Origin: a virus
Length of the DNA stretch: 58,013 nucleotides
Reading direction: 5' to 3' (one strand)
IMG/VR virus record: IMGVR_UViG_3300032157_000010
Coordinates: 1-58,013 of that record
Below the pieces are notes generated by a model that saw only the letters and a program-made list of their open reading frames with translations, had not been told where the DNA came from and searched no databases. A program made the position numbers and the translations under genes. Positions 20,566-29,500 of the stretch are shown here, one piece after another (positions within the stretch are counted from its first letter, which is position 1; each line of letters opens with the position of its first letter).

Positions 20566-20769
20566 TTACGGCTTGGCCTTGAGCAGCCGGGCGTGAATCG
20601 CATTGTGCCGCCGGATCTGCTTCACCGTCTCTGGCGTGTCGGCCGTCGACCAGGAGATGTAAGAATACGCCTTGGGATCACTTCTTACGATCACGACAGG
20701 CTCGGGATTGCTCGCACAGCCGCCCAAGGCCGGCGCGATCAGAAGGAGTAGGAGAGCGCTGCTCTTCAT
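20566..20769 (-). CDS. Outer-membrane spanin (o-spanin, Rz1-like)
   Basis: 67 residues from the ATG at 20769. A lipoprotein signal (SSALLLLLIAPALGGCAS) ends in LGGC, so the mature lipoprotein begins at that Cys. The rest is a short periplasmic domain (PEPVVIVRSDPKAYSYISW ... VKQIRRHNAIHARLL). The gene starts inside the i-spanin gene in another frame, the usual Rz/Rz1 overlap. Together they fuse inner and outer membranes at lysis. Confidence 0.75.
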   Translation of the reverse strand: MKSSALLLLLIAPALGGCASNPEPVVIVRSDPKAYSYISWSTADTPETVKQIRRHNAIHARLLKAKP

Positions 20770-21037
20770 CGAGCGCGTGCTGGACCGCTTCGGCGACTTT
20801 GATGTCATTGTCTTCATTCGCTTTCTGGATTGCCTTGTGCCAGCGCGCGGCTTCCTCCGCGACGGCCTGCTTCAACTCGCCACGCATATGCACCCATGTC
20901 CAAGCCGCCGGCGCCCCCATCAGCACCAGCGCCAGCAGGCCGCCGACGGCAATGAGGGCAAATCTGGGCCCCGCCCAGGGCGCCACCCAGCGGAACAGCG
21001 GCCAGATGAACTGGCCGGCAAGACCGATAAGCCACAT
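20678..21037 (-). CDS. Inner-membrane spanin (i-spanin, Rz-like)
   Basis: 119 residues. A membrane segment (ALIAVGGLLALVLMGAPAAWTW) is followed by a periplasmic helix rich in Glu and Lys (ELKQAVAEEAARWHKAIQKANED), as in i-spanins. The 3' end overlaps the o-spanin gene by 92 bases in another frame. It lies next to the endolysin, in the expected order. Confidence 0.7.
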   Translation of the reverse strand: MWLIGLAGQFIWPLFRWVAPWAGPRFALIAVGGLLALVLMGAPAAWTWVHMRGELKQAVAEEAARWHKAIQKANEDNDIKVAEAVQHALDEEQRSPTPSDRAGLGRLCEQSRACRDRKK

Positions 21038-21038
21038 A

Positions 21039-21857
21039 TCACGCTCCTTTTTCCTTCAGGTCGGAGAGGCGTGCGTAAATCGTGACCATGCGCGCCGAGA
21101 GAGAAATCACCACGCCGAACACTGCAAACCACGGCCAGTACTGGGCAAGGCTGCCGATGCCGTCGCCGATCGCGAGCGCGTCGGGCAGGCTCTCGATCAG
21201 GGTTTTGGAGGTGATCGCGGCAATCACCACGCCGTCGCCCAGCGTGGCCCCGGCGAGCTGGGCGCGCAGCGTGCGAGAATTGGATCCCGTCACCGGCTCG
21301 CGATAGCCCAGCAATTGCGACTTGGGATAGTTGGCGATCTTGACGCTGTCGCCCTGATTGCCGCCCAGCACCGAAATATGGGTGGCGTTCTCCGACAGAT
21401 AGAAGCCGACATGGCCCTGCCAGGAGGAGGGCGAGCCGCGCCAGAACACCACCACGCAGCCGGGATAGGGCTTGGTGACCTTCTTGCCCCATTGCAGGAA
21501 GGAGCGGGCGGCCAGCGATTTGGAGCCGGGCACGCCGCAGCGCTCGAGCATCGCATTGGCAAAGCCGGCGCACCAAGAGGTTTCCTCGGTGTCGATCCCG
21601 GCAAAGCCGGCATCCTTGAAGTAGCCCATGATCTTGGGATTGTCGGCCTCGCCGGCGAACTCCTTGACCCCGATCTCGGATCGAGCCAGCGCCAGCCATT
21701 TCGGCTCGCCGGCGGGACGGGGTGGAACTTTGGGCCCGGCCGGCGGGTTGGGCTGGGATGGGACGGGTTTGTCATCGGTCCCGTCCGCCGCGGCAGGCGG
21801 CAGGGAAGGGCCGCCCCATCGGAAGATGAGGCGCAACAGATCGAGAAGGCTTTTCAT
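21039..21857 (-). CDS. Endolysin of the TIGR02594/C40-type with C-terminal membrane segment
   Basis: 272 residues from the ATG at 21857. The catalytic domain (about 53-190) has WCAGF with Cys96, WQGHVGFY with His149 and GGNQ with Asn167, matching the TIGR02594 phage lysin family of NlpC/P60-like cysteine peptidases or amidases. A short N-terminal hydrophobic segment and a Pro-rich linker precede it. A C-terminal stretch (about 238-260, YWPWFAVFGVVISLSARMVTIY) is a likely transmembrane helix, unusual for this family. It suggests membrane tethering of the lysin, or a fused accessory holin function. Confidence 0.8.
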   Translation of the reverse strand: MKSLLDLLRLIFRWGGPSLPPAAADGTDDKPVPSQPNPPAGPKVPPRPAGEPKWLALARSEIGVKEFAGEADNPKIMGYFKDAGFAGIDTEETSWCAGFANAMLERCGVPGSKSLAARSFLQWGKKVTKPYPGCVVVFWRGSPSSWQGHVGFYLSENATHISVLGGNQGDSVKIANYPKSQLLGYREPVTGSNSRTLRAQLAGATLGDGVVIAAITSKTLIESLPDALAIGDGIGSLAQYWPWFAVFGVVISLSARMVTIYARLSDLKEKGA

Positions 21858-21961
21858 GGGATTGCCTCGGTTTGGTCGGACTATATTACAACAGGTCGAG
21901 GGGATTTCTGCGCCACAGCGGGCAAAAAACTGCTGCCCCACTCAAGGTGACGGCGGCGTTT

Positions 21962-23509
21962 TTAAGACGCCAACTCAGTCACAATCAGAGTGCATTTTGC
22001 AGTTCCGCCAAAGATGCGCCCCCCTGTGTTGCCGTTCAGGCGCAGGGCAGAAGAACCGGTATCCGGACCAACACGGACAGAGTAGGTCACAGAGCCCGAG
22101 GTCGCCGGGGAATCGATGAAGTCCAGGGAAATGCCGCAAGGGTTATCGACGCTATCGAAAGCACCAACTGCCTGCGCGTTGATGCAAGTCGTTCCTCTAA
22201 AGACAGCCACCATTATTCTGTCAGATGCGGCTGCTACTGAGCCCCAAATCGTGACTTCGAGTTTCACCCGGCTGGACGTGCTGGCGAGAGTGATCGCCTG
22301 GGAAAGTATTTCTGTGCCTTCTGATGACGTCGGCGTCGTGTCATCGTAAGGGATGACGGTAGAAAGGTTTGTGTTCGTGACGTAGTCTGTTGACAGCATC
22401 TGGAGAACAAGGCCGCTACCGCTGGCCGACGCGTTGAGCGTGGTCCCGGTGATGCTGAGGCCAGTTCCCAGAGTGAGGTGAGCGGCCGTGTCGGCGCTGT
22501 CGTCCCAGAAATAAATCCGGTCGGCACCGGGATCGGCCAGCGTCAGCAGCGAGCGGCCCGCCGCGGCCGTCGTCAGCGCGGCAATCGCAGTGAGGTCTGC
22601 ATCCAGCGGCTGATAGGCCGCATTCCCCTCGCTCGGTGTCAGGAAGAAGGCGTCCACTTCGGCGGCCAGCGCCGTTGCATTTGCCAGCGCGAGCAGTGAG
22701 CGTCCATAGGCTGTTGTGGAAAGCGCCGCGATCGCCGTCAGGTCGGCATCGAGCGGCTGGTAGGCCGCATTGCCCTCGGCCGGAGTCAGGAAGAAATCAT
22801 CGATCTCGGCGGCGAGCGCATCGTCATCGGCGAGGGTGAGCAGCGAGCGGCCATAGGTCGTCGTGGTCAGCGCGGCGATTGCGTCCAGATCGGCATCATG
22901 CGCCTGGACATCGGTTCCGATCGCCACCCCCAGCGTCGTGCGCGCCGTGGCGGCGTCCGCATCGTCTAGGAGCGCCTCAATGAACGGCGTCACCGTCGCC
23001 AGGTCGATATCGGCGGCCGCGACATTGTCGAAGCCGTCCTCGTCGGTATTCCAGGCGATCAGCTTGCCGGCATCGGGCTCGGGAAGCGAGAGCGGGCCCC
23101 TTGCCTCGGCAGTGATGGCTAGGCGCGGCGCCTGGTCCACCAGCGTCTTGACATGCTGGATCTGCATCAAGGCTTTATCCAGCCCGGCTTCGATCGTCGC
23201 GGAGGAAAAGCCCGAGCCTGGGGTGAAGTCAGACGATTGCAGGAAGTCGGGAAGCCGATAGATGGTTACCCGTGTGCCATCGGCCGGGCGGAAATCCGTT
23301 GGCGCCGTGCCGAAGGTGACCGTCCCGGTGTCGCCGGGATCGGAAATTTCTATTTCCACCCCATTGGTCTTCACCGTGTCGACGCCGGCGGCCGACGTCA
23401 CCACCACGACGATCTGACTTTCCGCGGTATACGAGAACGGGATGGCGAAGATCGACTGAGTCCCATTGGGTTCATATTGAATCAGGTTCGCGGCCGTGCT
23501 GATCGTCAT
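21962..23509 (-). CDS. Tail fibre with T7 gp17-type N-terminus and internal repeats
   Basis: 515 residues. The first 150 follow the T7-tail-fibre N-terminal pattern: TAANLIQYEPNGTQSIFAIPFSY, DGTRVTIYRLPDFLQSSDF, then IEAGLDKALMQIQHVK and SLPEPDAGKLIAWN. This part would attach to the tail. From about 200 to 325 there are tandem units of about 49 residues. The last 140 residues are a beta-rich receptor-binding part (VKLEVTIWGSVAAASDRIMVAVFRG). It is the likely host-range determinant. Confidence 0.85.
   Translation of the reverse strand: MTISTAANLIQYEPNGTQSIFAIPFSYTAESQIVVVVTSAAGVDTVKTNGVEIEISDPGDTGTVTFGTAPTDFRPADGTRVTIYRLPDFLQSSDFTPGSGFSSATIEAGLDKALMQIQHVKTLVDQAPRLAITAEARGPLSLPEPDAGKLIAWNTDEDGFDNVAAADIDLATVTPFIEALLDDADAATARTTLGVAIGTDVQAHDADLDAIAALTTTTYGRSLLTLADDDALAAEIDDFFLTPAEGNAAYQPLDADLTAIAALSTTAYGRSLLALANATALAAEVDAFFLTPSEGNAAYQPLDADLTAIAALTTAAAGRSLLTLADPGADRIYFWDDSADTAAHLTLGTGLSITGTTLNASASGSGLVLQMLSTDYVTNTNLSTVIPYDDTTPTSSEGTEILSQAITLASTSSRVKLEVTIWGSVAAASDRIMVAVFRGTTCINAQAVGAFDSVDNPCGISLDFIDSPATSGSVTYSVRVGPDTGSSALRLNGNTGGRIFGGTAKCTLIVTELAS
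22528..22908 (-). repeat. Tandem repeats in the tail fibre gene
   Basis: About 147-base units encode DADLTAIAAL ... GRSLLTLA ... EVDAFFLTPAEGNAAYQ, with two full copies and one partial. Such units are typical of fibre shafts and can expand or contract by recombination, altering fibre length. Confidence 0.7.
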
Positions 23510-23520
23510 GGGTCATCCAT

Positions 23521-23544
23521 AAAAAAAGCCACCCGAAGGTGGCT
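23521..23544 (-). terminator. Rho-independent terminator between giant gene and fibre
   Basis: Read leftward: AGCCACC-TTCG-GGTGGCT followed by seven T. It lies 24 bases after the stop of the 2386-residue protein and before the fibre gene start at 23509. Confidence 0.9.
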
Positions 23545-23567
23545 GATGGGAACAGGGATAGGTGATG

Positions 23568-26500
23568 CTACCGAGATGCGCGCTCAGGGATACCCAGCGC
23601 CTCGTTGAGGCCGGCTTCGATCTGGTCAATCGGCTTGCGCAGATAGAAAATGTTCTGCCCGGGGATGACCTGTCTGATGCGATGATTGTCTTTCCGGGTC
23701 CATTGCCTGTCGTCGAACACCGAACCGGCAATGTCGAGTGCATCCTCGGCCAGGCCGAAGGTCGGCCCCGCCAGCGACTGCAAGGTGTTGCGGCTGGCAT
23801 AGCGCGAGATCGGCTTGCCGGTCAGGGCGGCCAGACCGACCTTGCCACGCGAGACTTTCTCGACCAGATTATTGCCTTCCATCAGGATGCCGGCAAGGCC
23901 GGACCTGTCGAAGGCTTCACCCATGAACACCCCCCAATTGGTGTCATCGATGGAGGTTGGGATCAGCGCGGGCTTGCCGGCCATCTCGCCCTTGAGATAG
24001 TAGACCAGCCCGCCCAGAACCATCGATAGCAAAGCGCCATTTACGGCTGCGGCGTCGCGCTGTTGCAGTCCGGCGATCAGCATCTTTTGGGTCGCCGAGA
24101 AGGCGAACGACTTGAACTGCAGCATCAGCGCCCCGGTCATGGTCGAGGCGAATTTGGGTTTCTCGCCGACGCTCGGAGTAACAATGGTGCGGTCGATGTC
24201 CTTGCGCAAGGCGACCGAGAGGGCATCGCGGACATTGCCGGCCTCGGGCGCCCAGTTCTCGGCATTCGGCAGCCACAGGCCGTTCTTCTTGACGCCGTGC
24301 TGCTTGAACTCGATGCCCATGCGCCGCGCGGCACCATCGGAGATGCCCAGGAACGCCATATATTCCTGCTCGCCCTTGGACAAGGTCTTGCCCTCGGCGC
24401 GCTTGACGGCGTTGCGCATGATACGGTTCAGCGTCATGATGCTCGCGAACTGCTTCATGGTGGCGTTCCATGGCGCCATCAGCGAGACCATGCCGAACTG
24501 GCGGCCGCCCGACTGGACGAGGCGCTCGAACTTGGTGTTCTGGCCCCAGGTGTCGGAGATGTCGGCCATGCGCAAGGCGCGGCTGTCGGTGATCATTTCG
24601 GCGACGCCATGCAGCCTTTCGAGCTCGCGCGCGGTCTTCTTGAACTGGCCGAAATTGGCAAACATCGGAATGAGGCCGTCGGAGAAGGTGCGGGCAAGGC
24701 CGTGCACCATGACGAAACGTGCCGGGTCGGTGAAGGCCGAGACCGTCATCCCGCCCAGCTTGGACATATAGCTGAGGGTGAGGGCAGTGCGCCCGACGCG
24801 CAGCATGACGGCTTCGGGGTCTTCGGGGATCTTGTACTGGCCCCGCAGCCGGTCGCGGATGGCGGCGACATTGCGGAAGGTCTCGTCCTTTTCCCGCTGG
24901 AGCTTGCGGCGTTCGGCGTCGGTCTTGGCGGCATTGAGCAGCGCGGAATAGTCCTCGTCGATGTCCTTGAATTTGGTGATCATGTCCGGGGTGCCGAAGC
25001 GCTTGGCCAGTTCGATGTCGGAGATCATGGTGTGCGCATAGGAGCGCAAGAGCATGTCGATATCGCGCTCCAGGAAAGGCTCGATCAGCTTGTCCGGGAT
25101 CAGCCATGATCTGGCAGCGAGCGGCCCCCTGGCGTCCATGTCGGCGCCGAAGGCCTGCTGCTTGACGGATGGGGCGTCATAGGGCAGGCGGCCTTCGGGG
25201 GTGCCGATGATGCGGGAGATGATCTGGTCGGCAAGGCCGGGGAGTTCGGCCGGGTCCTTGGGCTCTTGGCCCGCGATCTTCTCGGCGGCGTCGCGCACGG
25301 GTTTGAGCATCTGTTCGGGCCGGCGCTTGGCGGAGGGGTCGCGGGCTTCGTCGGCCTTACGCCTTGCCTCAATGGCAGACTGAGCCTCGCCGGCGGTCTT
25401 GCCCTGGTAGGCTTCGACCTGTTCCTGAACGAGCTTCTCGATCTCCTTCAGCCGGACTTTGGCGGTTTGGATGGCGAGCTGGTCGGCTTCATCCTTGAGG
25501 ACGGCGGCCTCGTCGGTGGTGGAGACTCGGCCCTCCTCACGCGCCTTCTTGTCGGCTTTGGCCTGGCGCTCGGCGCGTTTCTGGATGCGGGTCTCGGCCG
25601 CGGCGATCTCGCCCTCGACGCTGGTGAGTTCATCCATCGACGCGCGCAAGGCATCGCGCACCCGGGCGTTGGATTTCTCCACCTCTCCCAGCCACTGCAC
25701 GATGACCTTCTTGAACTCGGGCCGGTTGTCGATGATCTTCTTGCGATCGTAAAGACGCATCATATAAGTGGGGGCAGTCTCGGGCGTGACGCCTTCGGGC
25801 AGCAGGCCGAGCTTGATGGCTTCGTCCTTCCATTTATCGAAATGCGGGCGCAGCCGCTTGGCGAGCGCTGCGACTTCGGCGATCTCATGGCTGTCGCCTT
25901 CGGCCATGGCGCGGCCGACGGCTTCGCGGAACTGCTTGAAATCCAGCTTGTCGCCGGAGCCGGTGAAGTAATCGCTGAGCGAGGTGACGGTGAGGTCGCC
26001 GGTGCGGCGCTTGTCGGTTCCCTTGCGGTACTTCATGAAGGCATCGTCGATGGCGGTGAAGCCGTCGGCCAGCATCTGCCCTTGGAAGGTCTTGATGCGG
26101 CTCTCCACCGCGCCATACTGGCCCTGTTCGGCACCGCCTCTTGCGGTCTCGAACCAATCGGCATGGTCGGCGCGATAGACGCCACTCTCCTGCAGCTCGT
26201 CTGCGACTTGGCGTGCGATGCGCGAGGAGGCGTTCTGCAGCCACAGGCCAGGGGCCAGCCGGGCAAGGCCCTTCTCGAGGCCGATGCCGGTCGATTTCAG
26301 GCGGTAATCGCCGGTCTGGGACGCGGCGGCACCGACCGAGCTTGCCCCTTGCCGCGGCGCTTTGGCCATGGCTGCACGCTTGCGCCCGTCGGCGCGCTCG
26401 GCGATTTTGCCGGCATCGATCTTGGCGAAGATGTCCTCGGCCGAGTTCATCCCCTTACCGGTCAGCGCGTTCCTGACAGCCTCAAGGAAATTGCGCACCC

Positions 26501-29500
26501 GGGCAAAGGCTGCGCCGATCACGCCTTTATGGGGTTCGGTTCCCCTCACCCATCTCTGATAGGCCATGGCGATGGCTTCTTCGGTGAGGCGGGATTGCAG
26601 ATCGGGGGAGAGTTTTGAGATGTCGAAGGGCTTGGCTTCTCCGCCTTTGCTGCGAACAGACAAGCGAACATCCGGCCCTGCCTGGCCATACCCGCCGACA
26701 TCGTCAATGCGCGCTTCCAGCTCGTCGACGAGATCTTCCATGCGCCTAAGATCGGGATCGACAAGGTCTTCCTTGATGCGGGAGAACTCTTTGGAGGCTT
26801 CATCGCGCTTGTCGAGCAGGATCGTTTCAAGCTGATCAGCCTGATCGCGCGCCAGCTTGGCCGGGTAGACGGCTTCGCCGAGGTCGGCTTGCTGATCCTC
26901 CAGTTCGACCGCTCTTTTGCCGACCGTGTCTGCATCCTTCAGGGCGTCGAATTTGGCGCGAACGTCATCGATAATTCCGCGTAGCCGCGCTGTCTCAAGC
27001 TCTCCTACGTCAAGAATGCTTTTTGTATTTGCATAATCGGGCATGCTGTAGCGCGCGATGATCTGGGATGCCGACGCGTCGATTTGCGCAACATCGACAT
27101 CTCCATCGTCTTCACGCGCCGATCGATCAATGGCCGTTGTATCGCCGGCTTCCTCCCGCAGCGCGATGATGTTTTCAAGGTCTTCAACGTGGCTTTCCAT
27201 GTCCTCAAGGATGCTGTCGGCATCGTCCTTGAGATTTGACATCTGATCGATCGCCTGCTCGAAGCGATTCGAGACGAGTTCATCGACTTCATCGATCTCG
27301 TCGGCGACACGGTAGCCAACCTGCAGGCGGTCGTTGACGATCTGTTGCAGGTCCGACAAGGCGTCAAGAAACGCCTCCTTGTCCTCGGGCGAGATCTGCT
27401 TGAAGTCGATATTGACGTGCTGTTCGGCAATATCGATGATGGCTTGGGTGTCGTGTTTGAAGCCGCGCACATGATCGGCGACCAGCCCCAGACGCGAGCC
27501 TTCCTTCATCTCCTCGACCATTGTGACGAGCGAGCGCAGCGAAAACTTCTCGCTGTCCGGCAGTTCGCGGCGCGGGCGCGTGGTGACGTTCAGCTTGGCT
27601 TTCAATTCGTCCACGGCATTTTTGAAGTCGGCAACATTGCGCACTTGTGGCACGCCGGGGCGCGCAACGACAAGCTGTTTGCCCTGCGCCTGGCCGCCCT
27701 CGGACGAAGGCTTGACACTGGGCGGCGCTGCCGTCTCCCCGGTGATGCTGGGACCGTACAGCTTGGCATAGTCCGCCATTTCGGGAACTGTCATCCAGCC
27801 CTTGGACTTTGCCGCATTCTCCAGCGCTTTCCATTCCCTGGGGGTGAAAGTGCCGAGCTCCTTCAGGGCATGGACCGATTCATGGTGCAGCGTGCCGACG
27901 GGATCGAGGGCTGCCCGCGAGATCGTCACCATCAGATTGCCCTGGGCATCCCTGGAGAAGGAGCCTTCGACGGTGGGGTCGCCACCTGTGCCCTTGCGCA
28001 TGCCCAGCATCTGGCTTTCGCTGAGCGCGCTGCGCACGGTGTTGTCGCCCCAGGAAATGTACCAATTCTCCTCGCCGTTGCCCTCATCGATGTTCCGGAC
28101 GACAAGGCCTGGGGCGCCCTCGCGCTTGGCGATGGCCATTTCGTCATTCAGCGAGCCGCCACTTGGCCCGGTCCCATCATTATGGGTCTGCCCGGCCCAG
28201 TCGATTTCCTTGAACCCTTTCGTTTCGACATAAACGGGATAGACCGCAGGCTTCATATTCATATCGAACGGGCTGTCGAAAAAGGCCTCGCCAGTGTATC
28301 TCGCCGTTCCTTCCGGCCTTGACGTAAAGAAAAACGCGCCGTCATGCGCTTCGCTGGCGTGCTCGGCACGAAACCGTTCGATCGCGCCGTTGGGCGTGCC
28401 GTGATAGCCTTTGACCTCGGTCGGCGTGCGCGGGGTGTCCGGGGTCTGGGGCTGTTCGCCGCGGCGGACGGCAAAGGCGGTCTCGCCGGAATTGGCGTAT
28501 TTGACCGAGCCTTGCCTGATCCCGACGATCTCCCGGTCGACGCCGTCCCTGCGGACGATGACGCTGTCATAGCCGGCCTTGAGAAGAGCTTCCGAGAAGC
28601 GCTTGGCGGCGCGGATCTGGGCATCGCGGCCGACCACGCCGCGGTCCCAATATTCGCCAGGCGAGCCCTCGAAGGTCCAGCCATGCTCTTTCAGCGCGGC
28701 CCAGTCGGCGCTGGATTTGCCGAATTCGGTGGCGTCGATGACGAAGGGCCGGGAGGTCTCCACCTGCAGGATGAGATTGCGCATCGCGCCCGAGCCGTGG
28801 CCATAGCCGACGGTTTTCCCGGCGGCGCCTTGCGCCTTCACCCATTCCTCGGGAAACATGTAGACGCCGTGCCCCCATTCGGAGGGGGCGAATTTGCTTT
28901 CGTCGAAGACCTTGAAGCCGCGATCGGTGCCGTGCACGCCGCGGCGGATGGAGAACAACTCATCGACGACCTTTGCCCGTTCGCCGGCCGCAACCGGCTT
29001 GCCGTCCTTGGCGGTGATTTTCACGAGGCTGTCGTCGAAGGCGACATAATCGGTCGTCTCCGCATTCCAGTAGCGCACGCCGGGGACGCCGGACTCCGCC
29101 AGAAGGCGGGAGGTCGCGACATCCGACATGGTCTTAGCTTCCAGGGCGGCGTAAAAGTCGGAGCCCTTCAGGTCCATCGCCTCTTCGCCAAGGCCGGCTT
29201 TGCGCGCGGCCTCCCTAGCCTTGGCCGCGACTTCGGGCTGGTCCTTGACGGGGACATCCCAGTCGAGGAGCTGGGTCGGCTCGGCATCGAGTTCGACCTC
29301 ATAGAGGTGCCCGCCCGAACGGACCTCGCCCTTGGCGACCCGCTCCATGGCCTCGACGCGCCCCAGCTTGCGATTGGTGGCCTCCACCATGAAATCGGAC
29401 GGGTTCGGCTTGTCGAGAAGCGCCTGCACATCGCGGCGCTCCTGCCCCAACACCTGATCGAGCTTACCTTCGCGGCGCAGCATGGCGGCCTGCCGGACCT

